DNA of 64,000 bases from Pelomonas nitida (lineage in GTDB: Bacteria > Pseudomonadota > Gammaproteobacteria > Burkholderiales > Burkholderiaceae_C): NCBI RefSeq assembly GCF_043555975.1, contig NZ_JBIGIA010000012.1, positions 124,001 through 188,000 of the forward strand, in the 5' to 3' direction. Below the pieces are notes generated by a model, which made no database searches, had not been told where the DNA came from, and saw only the letters and a list, made by a program, of their open reading frames with translations. Shown one piece after another: positions 9,211 to 17,935 of this stretch (position 1 is the stretch's first letter; every line of letters starts with the position of its first letter). The translations under genes and the position numbers were made by a program.

Positions 9211-9581
9211 GCATTGGGGAATGTCACGGGCCAAGAAAATGGCATTGGCGGGCACAGAATGCCTGAACGCCAAGAGGCCAACCCGCGTCTCCAGCCACCA
9301 TGTCAATTCAGCTCGACCAGCGAGCGTGAGGCGCACCCAGCCTGACCGCACGTCGCCGCACCAACGTGGCGGCTTCCGCCTACGCGTCGGCACCGCTGAC
9401 GACATCAGTCCGTTCTGGCCCGAGCTGCCAAACGTGCCTTCAGCAGGATGGTCGTGAACTCTTTTCCCGTCACCGCCACGGACGCCTCTGCGGCGCTCAA
9501 GACGGCGCGAACGGACATTCACATCTGCTGAAGGCTGCTTTCGCCATACAAAACACGGGCAATCTCCCCCACAATGCCCCC
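9211..9581. other. Intergenic region upstream of iclR
   Basis: No gene, repeat or recognisable regulatory site is seen beyond probable promoter sequence for the IclR-type regulator. Confidence 0.4.
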
Positions 9582-10352
9582 ATGAAATCCAAAGAGGCGC
9601 CGCAGACCCCGGCGATCCAGGTGCTGGAACGCATGTTCGCGCTGCTGGACGTCCTGGCGAGCCACCAGGACCCGGTCTCGCTGAAGGCGTTGTCCGAGGC
9701 CACCGGCCTACACCCCTCCACGGCGCATCGCATCCTCAACGACCTGACGCTGGGTCGTTATGTCGACCGCCCCGAGGCCGGCAGCTATCGACTGGGCATG
9801 CGCATGCTGGAGCTCGGCAACCTGGTGAAGGCCCGATTGGATGTGCGCGACGCGGCGTTGCCGGCCATGCGCGAACTTCACAAGTTCACGCATCAGCCAG
9901 TCAACCTGTCGGTGCGCCAGGGCGACGAGATCGTCTACATCGAACGAACCTACTCCGAGCGCTCGGGCATGCAGGTCGTGCGTGCCGTGGGGGGGCGCGC
10001 ACCGCTGCATCTGACCTCGGTCGGCAAGCTGTTCCTGGCCGGCGATGACAGCCCACGCGTGCGGGCCTACGCCGCGCGAACCGGCCTGGCCGGCCACACG
10101 CGCAACAGCTTGACGGAGGTCGGCGCTCTCGAGCGCGAGCTGGCCACCGTGCGCCAGCGTGGCATCGCCCGCGACGATGAAGAGCTGGAGCTGGGTGTGC
10201 GCTGCATGGCGGCCGGCATCTACGACGACCAGGCCAAGCTGGTGGCGGGCTTATCCATCTCCGCCCCGGCCGACCGACTTGAAGAGAACTGGGTCGTGCG
10301 ATTGAAGGAAACCGCCGCCCAGATTTCGTCCGCCCTCGGCTACCGGGCCTGA
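9582..10352 (+). CDS. IclR family transcriptional regulator
   Basis: A 256-residue regulator. The start at 9582 was chosen because the protein then begins MKSKEAPQTPAIQVLERM, the usual lead-in to the IclR winged helix-turn-helix. The N-terminal domain (residues about 10-70) holds the helices LKALSEATGLHPSTAHRILNDL. The effector-binding domain follows (about 85-250), with the typical TSVGKLFLA and GVRCMAAGIYD segments. IclR proteins control aromatic or carbon catabolic genes by binding a small molecule. No such operon is adjacent, so the target is unknown. It converges with the peptidase gene and shares a bidirectional terminator with it. Confidence 0.93.
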   Translation: MKSKEAPQTPAIQVLERMFALLDVLASHQDPVSLKALSEATGLHPSTAHRILNDLTLGRYVDRPEAGSYRLGMRMLELGNLVKARLDVRDAALPAMRELHKFTHQPVNLSVRQGDEIVYIERTYSERSGMQVVRAVGGRAPLHLTSVGKLFLAGDDSPRVRAYAARTGLAGHTRNSLTEVGALERELATVRQRGIARDDEELELGVRCMAAGIYDDQAKLVAGLSISAPADRLEENWVVRLKETAAQISSALGYRA

Positions 10353-10371
10353 ACACCGAACCCACCAAGCA

Positions 10372-10395
10372 AAAGCGGCGCACAAGCGCCGCTTT
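10372..10395. terminator. Bidirectional terminator between iclR and pbpG
   Basis: A nine-base perfect stem AAAGCGGCG/CGCCGCTTT with a six-base loop lies between two convergent genes. Confidence 0.8.
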
Positions 10396-10419
10396 CTGGT
10401 TCAGGAGGCGTCGTCGGCC

Positions 10420-11409
10420 CTAGAGCTTGGTCGCCGGTCCAGGCACCGTCTCAACAGCCTGCTCCGACAGCCACTTGCGCATGCGCTCCGCATCGGCAAT
10501 CCGCGAGGCTTTGCCGCTGGAATCCAGGAACACCATGATCAGTTGACGACCGGCCATGCGGGCCTGCATGACCAGGCATTTGCCGGCCTCGTTGATGAAG
10601 CCGGTCTTCTGCAGGCCGATGTCCCACAACGGGTTGGACAACAGACCATTCGTCGAGCGGAACTGCACCAGGCGCTTACCCAGCGCAACGCGCGCCTCAC
10701 GCGACGTCGACAGGTCACGCAGCAGCGGCACCTGGCTGGTCACGTTGACGAGCTTGGCCAGATCGGCGGCGCTGCTCTGGTTGCGGCTCGACAGCCCCGT
10801 GGGCTCGACGTAGTGCGTGTCGGCCATACCCAGGCTCTGCGCCTTGGCGTTCATGGCGGCGACGAAGGCGTCCAGCCCGCCGGGGTAGTTGCGGCCCAGC
10901 GCGTGGGCGGCGCGGTTCTCGCTGGACATCAGCGCCAGATGCAGCATGTCGCCGCGCGTCAGCGTCGTGCCAAAGGCCAGGCGCGAGCCCGTGCCTTTCT
11001 CGGTGTCCTTGTCGTCCTCGGTGACCGTCAGCTTCTCGTCCATCGACAGGCCGGACTCGACGACCACCAGCGCCGTCATCAGCTTCGTGATGGACGCAAT
11101 GGGCAGCACAGCCTGGGGATTCTTGGAGAAGAGCACCTCGTTGGTGTTCTGGTCGAGCACATAGGCCACGCTCGACCGCAGCGCGAGCGGGTCTTCCACG
11201 GCATGCAGGCCCGCAGCCATGCCGAAGGTCGGAACGGCGGGGGCGACGGGCTTGCGCACCGCAACGGGCCGAACCTTGCGAACCTGGGATGCGGCAGGCT
11301 TGGCCTTGATGACCTTGGTCTTGCTGGCGGTGGCGGCCTCGGCGGTGCCCACGAACGCAAGGGCAAGGCTCAAGAAAGCAACGGCAAAAGTCTTCAACGG
11401 AGTCCCCAA
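10420..11409 (-). CDS. pbpG: D-alanyl-D-alanine endopeptidase, PBP7 type
   Basis: A 329-residue periplasmic low-molecular-weight penicillin-binding protein that trims peptidoglycan cross-links. An N-terminal signal sequence (about residues 1-25, FAVAFLSLALAFVGTAEAA) is followed by a basic, alanine-rich linker. The catalytic S11 peptidase motifs are present: SITK (Ser-x-x-Lys, in LPIASITKLMTALV), SEN (Ser-x-Asn, in MSSENRAAHALGRNYPGG) and KTG in LQKTGFINEAGKC. The length and motif spacing match PBP7/PbpG rather than the longer DacB. The gene is transcribed alone. Confidence 0.93.
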   Translation of the reverse strand: MGTPLKTFAVAFLSLALAFVGTAEAATASKTKVIKAKPAASQVRKVRPVAVRKPVAPAVPTFGMAAGLHAVEDPLALRSSVAYVLDQNTNEVLFSKNPQAVLPIASITKLMTALVVVESGLSMDEKLTVTEDDKDTEKGTGSRLAFGTTLTRGDMLHLALMSSENRAAHALGRNYPGGLDAFVAAMNAKAQSLGMADTHYVEPTGLSSRNQSSAADLAKLVNVTSQVPLLRDLSTSREARVALGKRLVQFRSTNGLLSNPLWDIGLQKTGFINEAGKCLVMQARMAGRQLIMVFLDSSGKASRIADAERMRKWLSEQAVETVPGPATKL

Positions 11410-11753
11410 CAGCAGGGCGGCAGTGTAAGCGCCGCCAAAAACATCAACAAGATAAGAACTTAAGCGCGATATCTCAAGTCAAGTCTCGTTCCGATTCCAG
11501 CCATTCGCCAGAACCGCAGCCGGCTCAACGCCGCCAAGTAGGCCTTGGCTGACAAGCTAGGGATATCGGGGTCAGCCCCGAGGTGCCAATCAGCCACGCC
11601 ACCCGGCGGTTCAACCGGATTCTGAGGGTAGCCGCACCGGCCCTAGCCTCAAGCAACCGGATGATTACGCGGCAGATTCCACGCCTGGGGAAACGGCGCG
11701 CAGGGGGCGGCAACGGTTACGTCGCTTACCGCCTTCCGCGCATGTCAGGAGGT
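11410..11753. other. Intergenic region between pbpG and leuA
   Basis: About 340 bases without a convincing gene. I see no tRNA, strong terminator or repeat; it presumably holds the pbpG promoter. Confidence 0.4.
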
Positions 11754-13295
11754 TCAGCCCTGAGCCGCGACCCGCTCCACCTTGCTCCGCAGCTTGTTCA
11801 GCGCGCTGAGATAGGCTTTGGCGGAGGCCACCACGATGTCCGGGTCGGCGCCCACGCCGTTGACCACGCGGCCGGCATGCTGCAGCCGCATCGTCACCTC
11901 GCCCTGGGCCTCGGTGCTGCCGCCGGTGATGGCGTTGACCGAATACAGCAGCATTTCCGCACCCGACTCGACCACCGACTCGATCGCCCTGAGCGTGGCA
12001 TCCACCGGGCCGTTGCCCTCGCTCTCGGCACGGTGCTCCTGCGAGCCCACCGCGAAGACGACGGCCGCATGCGGGCGCTCGCCGGTTTCGCTGCGCTGCG
12101 CCAGCGACAGCAGCCGGAAGTGCTCCTGCTCGGCGGTCACGGATTCATCCATGACGAGGGCGATGATGTCCTCGTCGAAGATCTCGTTCTTGCGGTCGGC
12201 CAGGTCTTTGAAGCGCTGGAAGGCCGCATTGACCTCACCCTCGCTCTCCAGCTGGATGCCCAGTTCCTGCAAGCGCTGCTTGAAGGCGTTGCGGCCCGAC
12301 AGCTTGCCAAGCACGATCTTGTTGGCGGCCCAGCCCACGTCCTCGGCGCGCATGATCTCGTAGGTGTCGCGCGCCTTCAGCACGCCGTCCTGGTGGATGC
12401 CGCTGGCGTGCGCGAAGGCGTTGGCGCCGACGACGGCCTTGTTGGGTTGCACGACGAAGCCGGTGGTCTGAGACACGAGCTTGGAGGCCGGCACGATCTG
12501 CGAGGTCTCGATGCCCACGTCAAGCCCGAAGTAGTCGCGCCGCGTCTTGACGGCCATGACGACTTCTTCGAGCGAACAGTTGCCCGCGCGCTCGCCCAGG
12601 CCGTTGATCGTGCATTCGATCTGGCGGGCGCCGCCGATCTTCACGCCGGCCAGCGAGTTGGCGACGGCCATGCCCAGATCGTTGTGGCAGTGCACGCTCC
12701 AGATGGCCTTGTCGCTGTTGGGCACCTTCTCGCGCAGGCGGCGGATGAAGTCGCCGTACAGCTCGGGGATGCCGTAGCCGACGGTGTCGGGGATGTTGAT
12801 CGTGCCCGCACCTTCCTGGATGACGGCCTCGCAGACGCGCGCCAGGAAGTCGATGTCCGAGCGGTAGCCGTCCTCGGGCGAGAACTCGATGTCGCCACAC
12901 AGGTTGCGCGCGAAGCGCACCGCCAGCGTCGCCTGCGCCAGCACCTGCTCGCGCGTCATGCGCAGCTTCTTCTCCATGTGGAGTTCGCTGGTGGCGATGA
13001 AGGTGTGGATGCGAGCGCGGCTGGCCCCGGCCAGCGCCTCGGCGGCGCGGGCGATGTCGCGGTCGTTGGCGCGGGCCAGCGAGCAGACGGTGCTGTCCTT
13101 GACGGCCGCCGCGATGGCCTTCACGGCCTCGAAGTCGCCGTTGCTGGACGCTGCGAAGCCGGCCTCGATGACGTCGACCTTCATGCGTTCGAGCTGGCGC
13201 GCGATGCGCAGTTTTTCCTCGCGCGTCATCGACGCGCCGGGCGACTGCTCGCCGTCACGCAGCGTGGTGTCGAAGATGATGAGCTTGTCGGTCAT
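11754..13295 (-). CDS. leuA: 2-isopropylmalate synthase, type 1 (E. coli-like)
   Basis: A 513-residue enzyme that condenses 2-ketoisovalerate with acetyl-CoA, the first committed step of leucine synthesis. The N-terminal TIM-barrel domain has FDTTLRDGEQSPG (residues 8-20), GAGTINIPDTVGY (about 165-177), and the metal-binding HCHNDLGMAVANS (about 203-215). The C-terminal LeuA dimer domain (about 370-510), where leucine normally inhibits, begins after the flexible linker and contains SEGNGPVDAT. The start codon overlaps the stop of the upstream, different leuA by ATGA, so the two are coupled. Two isoforms in one operon are unusual. Confidence 0.95.
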   Translation of the reverse strand: MTDKLIIFDTTLRDGEQSPGASMTREEKLRIARQLERMKVDVIEAGFAASSNGDFEAVKAIAAAVKDSTVCSLARANDRDIARAAEALAGASRARIHTFIATSELHMEKKLRMTREQVLAQATLAVRFARNLCGDIEFSPEDGYRSDIDFLARVCEAVIQEGAGTINIPDTVGYGIPELYGDFIRRLREKVPNSDKAIWSVHCHNDLGMAVANSLAGVKIGGARQIECTINGLGERAGNCSLEEVVMAVKTRRDYFGLDVGIETSQIVPASKLVSQTTGFVVQPNKAVVGANAFAHASGIHQDGVLKARDTYEIMRAEDVGWAANKIVLGKLSGRNAFKQRLQELGIQLESEGEVNAAFQRFKDLADRKNEIFDEDIIALVMDESVTAEQEHFRLLSLAQRSETGERPHAAVVFAVGSQEHRAESEGNGPVDATLRAIESVVESGAEMLLYSVNAITGGSTEAQGEVTMRLQHAGRVVNGVGADPDIVVASAKAYLSALNKLRSKVERVAAQG

Positions 13296-14980
13296 CGCAC
13301 GTTCTCCTCTCGTTGTTGGGGCACGGCCAGCTCGGCACGCGACAGGCCGGACAGGATGGCCTGCATGGACGCACGCACGATGCTGCCATCGACGCCGACG
13401 CCATAACGCGTCTGGTCACCGACCCGGATCTCCAGGTAAGCCACCGCCCGCGCATCCGCACCGCTGCCGATGGCGTGCTCGTGATAGTCCAGCACACGCA
13501 CATCCTGCCCCAGGCGGGTCGACAGTGCATGCACGAAAGCGTCGATGGGGCCGTTGCCCTCGCCCTGCACATGGCCCATCCAGCCGCCCAGCACGACCTC
13601 GGCCGACAGTCGCATCGCGCCGCCCGCCTCCTCGGTCATCTGCGGCTGCACGACCGAGGCAGCCGCATTGCCGATGCCGTATTCGCGCTCGAAGATGCCG
13701 TAGATGTCGGAGGCCGTCAGCTCCTTGCCGGCGTCGTCCATGACGCGCTGCACGACCTGGCTGAACTCGATCTGCAGGCGCCGCGGCAGCTCCAGGCCGT
13801 ACTCGGCCTCGAGCAGGTAGGCGATGCCGCCCTTGCCCGACTGGCTGTTCACGCGGATGACGGCGTCGTAGCTGCGGCCCAGGTCCTTGGGGTCGACCGG
13901 CAGGTAGGGCATGTCCCAGAGGTCGCCCTCCTTGCGTGCCGCGAAGGCCTTCTTGATCGCATCCTGGTGCGAGCCGGAGAAGGAGGTGTACACGAGATCG
14001 CCCACGTACGGATGGCGTGGGTGGACCGGGATCTGCGTGCAGTGCTCAACGCAGCGGCGCACCTCGTCGATATCCGAGAAGTCCAGCTGCGGGTCCACAC
14101 CCTGGGTGTAGAGATTGAGTGCGATGTTGACGAGGTCGACGTTGCCTGTGCGTTCACCATTGCCGAACAGGCAGCCCTCGATGCGGTCAGCGCCGGCCAT
14201 CAAGGCCAGCTCGCCCGCCGCCGTGCCGGTGCCGCGGTCGTTGTGCGGATGCACGGACAGCACGATGGCGTCACGGCGCTCGAGATGGCGGTGCATCCAC
14301 TCGATCATGTCCGCGAAGATGTTCGGCGTGCTGTGCTCGACGGTGGACGGCAGGTTGATGATGCATTTGCGCTCGGGTGTCGGCTCCCACACGGCGGTCA
14401 CCGCATCGACGACGCGCTTGCTGAACGCCAGCTCGGTGCCGGAGAACATCTCGGGCGAGTACTCGAAGCGCCAGTCCGTGCCCGCCCGTGCGGCGGCCAG
14501 CGCCTTGATCTGGCGGGCATGCGAGGCCGCGAGTTCCACGATGCCGTCCTCGTCCTGCCCCAGCACGACGCGCCGCATGATGGGCGCGACGGCGTTGTAG
14601 ACGTGCACGATGACGCGCCGGGCGCCGTCCAGCGATTCGAAGGTGCGCTCGATCAAGTGGGAACGCGCCTGCGTCAGCACCTGGATGGTCACGTCGTCGG
14701 GGATGTGGCCGCCGTCGATGAGCAGGCGGATGAAGTCGAACTCGGTCTGCGACGCCGACGGGAAACCGACCTCGATCTCCTTGAAGCCGATCTTCACCAG
14801 CTGCTGGAACATGCGCAGTTTGCGGCCGATGTCCATGGGCTCGATGAGCGCCTGGTTGCCGTCACGCAGGTCGGTACTCAGCCAGATCGGCGCGCGGGTC
14901 AGCACCGCGTCGGGCCAGGTGCGGTCCGGCAGTGAGATCGGGGCGAAGGGTCGGTACTTGAGCTGCGGTTGCTTCAACAT
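13292..14980 (-). CDS. leuA: 2-isopropylmalate synthase, type 2 (long form)
   Basis: A 562-residue LeuA of the long, actinobacterial-like class, only distantly related to the neighbouring type 1 enzyme. It starts MLKQPQLKYRPF, with AGGATGG eight bases upstream. The catalytic barrel has WLSTDLRDGNQAL (about residues 32-44), the GFPSASQTEFDF segment and the metal-binding SVHPHNDRGTGTA (about 241-253). The C-terminal regulatory domain follows with VQGEGNGPIDAFVHAL. It is first in the operon, behind a leucine leader peptide and attenuator, and overlaps the next leuA by four bases (ATGA). Both enzymes should carry out the same reaction; different feedback sensitivity is a reasonable inference. Confidence 0.94.
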   Translation of the reverse strand: MLKQPQLKYRPFAPISLPDRTWPDAVLTRAPIWLSTDLRDGNQALIEPMDIGRKLRMFQQLVKIGFKEIEVGFPSASQTEFDFIRLLIDGGHIPDDVTIQVLTQARSHLIERTFESLDGARRVIVHVYNAVAPIMRRVVLGQDEDGIVELAASHARQIKALAAARAGTDWRFEYSPEMFSGTELAFSKRVVDAVTAVWEPTPERKCIINLPSTVEHSTPNIFADMIEWMHRHLERRDAIVLSVHPHNDRGTGTAAGELALMAGADRIEGCLFGNGERTGNVDLVNIALNLYTQGVDPQLDFSDIDEVRRCVEHCTQIPVHPRHPYVGDLVYTSFSGSHQDAIKKAFAARKEGDLWDMPYLPVDPKDLGRSYDAVIRVNSQSGKGGIAYLLEAEYGLELPRRLQIEFSQVVQRVMDDAGKELTASDIYGIFEREYGIGNAAASVVQPQMTEEAGGAMRLSAEVVLGGWMGHVQGEGNGPIDAFVHALSTRLGQDVRVLDYHEHAIGSGADARAVAYLEIRVGDQTRYGVGVDGSIVRASMQAILSGLSRAELAVPQQREENVR

Positions 14981-15019
14981 GGTGTCCATCCTGGGGTGGG
15001 TGGCGCAACCGGCAGCCTT

Positions 15020-15060
15020 GGAAAACACGAACGGCCCGCTGCGGTTGCAAACGGGCCGTT
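15020..15060 (-). terminator. Leucine operon attenuator terminator
   Basis: On the minus strand, AACGGCCCGT pairs with GCGGGCCGTT and is followed by CGTGTTTT, between the leader peptide and the first leuA. It is the terminator arm of a transcription attenuator. Confidence 0.8.
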
Positions 15061-15090
15061 GGGGTCAGGTGAGCGTATAGGCGTGACTGA

Positions 15091-15147
15091 CTAGCGAACC
15101 CGTGGTTCCTCTAGGGCTAGTAGCAGCAGGCCGATCGCGAAATTCAT
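15091..15147 (-). CDS. Leucine leader peptide (attenuation control)
   Basis: An 18-residue peptide MNFAIGLLLLALEEPRVR, with four consecutive leucine codons and one more two codons later. Three of the five leucine codons are CTA, a rare codon in this GC-rich genome, as in other leu leaders. The stop codon lies 31 bases before a terminator hairpin that precedes leuA. A small internal hairpin (GAACC-ACG-GGTTC) overlaps the last codons and could pair segments 1 and 2. When charged leucyl-tRNA is scarce, ribosomes would stall on these codons and transcription would read on. The family logic is established; the alternative antiterminator pairing was not computed. Confidence 0.85.
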   Translation of the reverse strand: MNFAIGLLLLALEEPRVR

Positions 15148-15171
15148 GGGAACGGAATCTAGCATGAAAGC

Positions 15172-15996
15172 CTATTGATGCAAGCCGCGTTCATCGGGCT
15201 CGTCGGTGCTCGTCGAGATCACGCTGACCGGCTTGCCCTTGGCCTTTCGCCAGCCGTAGATGACATAGCCCGACAGGCCGTAAACACAGAAGACACCGAA
15301 AAGAACGCGGGCCGGATCGAGTGCCGCGAGGCCGATGCCCAGCATCATGACCACCAGCACGATGAAGGGCACGCTGCGCCGCCGATCGAAGACTTTGAAG
15401 CTGTAGAAGGGCGCATTCGTCACCATCGAAAGCCCGGCGAACAGCGTCACGCCGTAAGCTACCCAGGCGATCCAGCTGCCAGCGGGCGGGCGCGATGTCT
15501 CGGCGCCGTCCACGAAGGCCCAGATCAGGCCCATGACGATGGCCGCCGCAGCCGGGCTGGGCAGGCCCTGGAAGTAGCGCTTGTCGACGACGCCGATGTT
15601 GACGTTGAAGCGCGCCAGCCGCAGCGCGGCCCCGGCGATGTAGACGAAGGCCGGGATCCAGCCCGGCTTGCCCATGTCCTTCAGTGCCCACATGTAGACG
15701 ATCAGCGCCGGCGCGGCGCCGAAGGCCACCATGTCGGACAGGCTGTCCATCTGCTCGCCGAAGGCGGACTGCGTGTTGGTCATGCGCGCGACGCGGCCGT
15801 CCAGGCTGTCCAGGACGGCGGCAGCAAAGATGGCCACGCAGGCCACCTCGAAGCGGCCGTTCATGGCCATGACGATGGCGTAGAAGGCGCTGAACAATGC
15901 GCCCAGCGTGATGGCGTTGGGCAGCGCGTAGATGCCTTTGCGGCGGGGACGGGCGGCGACGTTGGGCTCGTCGTCGTCGATGGGGTCGGGAATCAT
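15172..15996 (-). CDS. pssA: CDP-diacylglycerol-serine O-phosphatidyltransferase
   Basis: A 274-residue inner-membrane enzyme that makes phosphatidylserine from CDP-diacylglycerol and serine. The start at 15996 (MIPDPIDDDEPN) removes an unlikely basic extension and places the first membrane helix at about residue 25. The CDP-alcohol phosphotransferase signature DG-x2-AR-x8-G-x3-D-x3-D is intact (LDSLDGRVARMTNTQSAFG, then EQMDSLSD). About eight hydrophobic segments follow. It lies between ilvC and leuA, as in many Burkholderiales. A terminator after ilvC (16154-16182) suggests that it also has its own promoter. Confidence 0.95.
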   Translation of the reverse strand: MIPDPIDDDEPNVAARPRRKGIYALPNAITLGALFSAFYAIVMAMNGRFEVACVAIFAAAVLDSLDGRVARMTNTQSAFGEQMDSLSDMVAFGAAPALIVYMWALKDMGKPGWIPAFVYIAGAALRLARFNVNIGVVDKRYFQGLPSPAAAAIVMGLIWAFVDGAETSRPPAGSWIAWVAYGVTLFAGLSMVTNAPFYSFKVFDRRRSVPFIVLVVMMLGIGLAALDPARVLFGVFCVYGLSGYVIYGWRKAKGKPVSVISTSTDEPDERGLHQ

Positions 15997-16153
15997 GGGC
16001 GGCAGGATAGCGCAGGGGCCTGCTGACAAGTCCTGCCCAACGTCAAAACTAGCATGCGTCACCCGCTCTAACCGCGCGAACTGCGCGAAAGGCCACCATG
16101 TTGGGAGAGCAACTGGCGCATGCAGCTCATCCGCATCGACAGCTGAAAACGCA

Positions 16154-16182
16154 AAAGGCCGGCGCCTCGTGGCCCGGCCTTT
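16154..16182 (-). terminator. Intrinsic terminator downstream of ilvC
   Basis: AAAGGCCGG pairs with CCGGCCTTT around an 11-base loop, flanked by A and T runs, 24 bases after the ilvC stop. Confidence 0.75.
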
Positions 16183-16205
16183 CAAATCGCGCGGAAAGCG
16201 GCGAT

Positions 16206-17222
16206 TTAGTTCTTGGACTTGTCGACCAGCTTGTTGGCCTTGATCCAGGGCATCATCGCGCGCAGCTTTTCGCCGACCTGCTCGATGGGGTGCTCGGCCG
16301 TCAGGCGGCGGCGGCTCAGCAGCGTGGGGGCGCCGGCCTTGTTTTCCAGGATGAAGGACTTGGCGTAGTCGCCGGTCTGGATGTCCTTCAGGCACTGGCG
16401 CATCGCTTCCTTGGTGGCGGACGTGACGACCTTGGGGCCGGTCACGTACTCACCGTACTCGGCGTTGTTCGAGATCGAGTAGTTCATGTTCGCGATGCCG
16501 CCTTCGTAGATCAGGTCCACGATGAGCTTGAGCTCGTGCAGGCACTCGAAGTAGGCCATCTCGGGCGCATAGCCGGCTTCGGTCAGCGTCTCGAAGCCCG
16601 CCTTGATCAGCTCGACTGCGCCGCCGCACAGCACGGCTTGTTCGCCGAACAGGTCGGTCTCGGTTTCCTCGCGGAAGTTGGTCTCGATGATGCCGGCCTT
16701 GCCGCCGCCGTTGGCCGCGGCGTAGCTCAGGGCCAGGTCACGGGCCTTGCCGGACTTGTCGGCATAGACGGCGATCAGGTGAGGCACGCCGCCACCCTGG
16801 CGGTAGGTGCCACGCACGGTGTGGCCAGGGGCCTTGGGGGCCACCATCCAGACGTCCAGGTCGGCGCGCGGCGTGACCTGGCCGTAGTGCACGTTGAAGC
16901 CGTGGGCAAAGGCCAGCGAGGCGCCCTGCTTGATGTTGGGCTCGACTTCGTTCTTGTAGACCTCGGCGATCTGCTCGTCGGGCAGCAGGATCATGACGAC
17001 GTCTGCCGTCTTCACGGCCTCGGCGATCTCGGCGACCTTCAGGCCGGCGCCCTCGGCCTTGGACCAGGACGCGCCGCCACGACGCAACGCGACCGTGACC
17101 TTGCAGCCGCTGTCGTTCAGGTTCTGCGCATGGGCATGGCCTTGCGAGCCGTAGCCGATGATGGTGACGTTCTTGCCCTTGATGAGGCTGAGATCGGCGT
17201 CCTTGTCGTAGTAGACGTTCAT
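16206..17222 (-). CDS. ilvC: Ketol-acid reductoisomerase (NADP+)
   Basis: A 338-residue class I enzyme that converts acetolactate to dihydroxyisovalerate in valine, isoleucine and leucine synthesis. It starts MNVYYDKDADLSLIKGK with an AGAAATCACC leader. The Rossmann motif is GYGSQGHAHAQNL (residues 24-36). The metal-binding domain has DLFGEQAVLCGG and EMAYFECLHELKLI. The length is that of the standard short class. The gene follows ilvH after a 59-base gap in the ilvB-ilvH-ilvC order and is followed by a terminator. Confidence 0.97.
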   Translation of the reverse strand: MNVYYDKDADLSLIKGKNVTIIGYGSQGHAHAQNLNDSGCKVTVALRRGGASWSKAEGAGLKVAEIAEAVKTADVVMILLPDEQIAEVYKNEVEPNIKQGASLAFAHGFNVHYGQVTPRADLDVWMVAPKAPGHTVRGTYRQGGGVPHLIAVYADKSGKARDLALSYAAANGGGKAGIIETNFREETETDLFGEQAVLCGGAVELIKAGFETLTEAGYAPEMAYFECLHELKLIVDLIYEGGIANMNYSISNNAEYGEYVTGPKVVTSATKEAMRQCLKDIQTGDYAKSFILENKAGAPTLLSRRRLTAEHPIEQVGEKLRAMMPWIKANKLVDKSKN

Positions 17223-17281
17223 GGTGATTTCTCCAGGTTCAGCGGCTGATGGCCGGCGGGGCAAAAAGGGGGTGGGGAGGG

Positions 17282-17773
17282 TCAGACGCGCAGAATGCGC
17301 TCGCCGCGGCCGATGCCGCTGGCACCGGTGCGGACGGTTTCCAGGATCGCCGCACGGTCGATGGCGTCGATGAAGGCGTCGAGCTTGCCGGCATCGCCGG
17401 TCAGCTCGATGGTGTAGGTTTTCTCGGTCACGTCGATGATGCGACCGCGGAAGATGTCGGCAGTGCGCTTCATCTCCTCGCGCTCCTTGCCGACGGCGCG
17501 CACCTTGATGAGCATCAGCTCACGTTCGGTGTAGTTGCCTTCGGTCAGGTCGACGACCTTGACGACCTCGATGAGGCGGTTCAGGTGCTTGGTGATCTGC
17601 TCGATGATCTCGTCGCTGCCCGTCGTGACGATGGTCATGCGCGACAGCGACGGGTCTTCCGTCGGGGCGACCGTGAGGCTCTCGATGTTGTAGCCACGGG
17701 CCGAGAACAGGCCGACGACGCGCGACAGCGCACCGGGCTCGTTCTCCAGGAGCAAAGCAATGATGTGTTTCAT
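17282..17773 (-). CDS. ilvH: Acetolactate synthase small (regulatory) subunit
   Basis: A 163-residue regulatory subunit that binds valine and activates the catalytic subunit. The ACT domain covers residues 1-75 (MKHIIALLLENEPGALSRVVGLF, with the valine-site NEPGALSRV), followed by the C-terminal small-subunit domain with GNYTERELMLIKV. It sits between ilvB and ilvC on the same strand, 162 bases after ilvB. It matches the family's usual length. Confidence 0.96.
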   Translation of the reverse strand: MKHIIALLLENEPGALSRVVGLFSARGYNIESLTVAPTEDPSLSRMTIVTTGSDEIIEQITKHLNRLIEVVKVVDLTEGNYTERELMLIKVRAVGKEREEMKRTADIFRGRIIDVTEKTYTIELTGDAGKLDAFIDAIDRAAILETVRTGASGIGRGERILRV

Positions 17774-17935
17774 GGGAATCGTCCTTCGTGCTCTTCAGCG
17801 CCGCTGGCGGTAACCAGCGCGCCTTGGCAGCGCGTTCGAATCGTTGAGGAGGTTGCCTTCGTCGGCTGCTCCCGCCTTGCACCGCCGGTCTCGGCGAGGG
17901 CGGTCACCCTCGCCAAAGCCGCCGGCTTCAGGCGG

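Noticed and set aside
9090..9522. Minus-strand frames containing ERIRTSGLYVPNG and VGVRGFEPPASTSRM
   Set aside because: These are the well-known spurious translations of tRNA antisense; they overlie the tRNA-Pro fragment.
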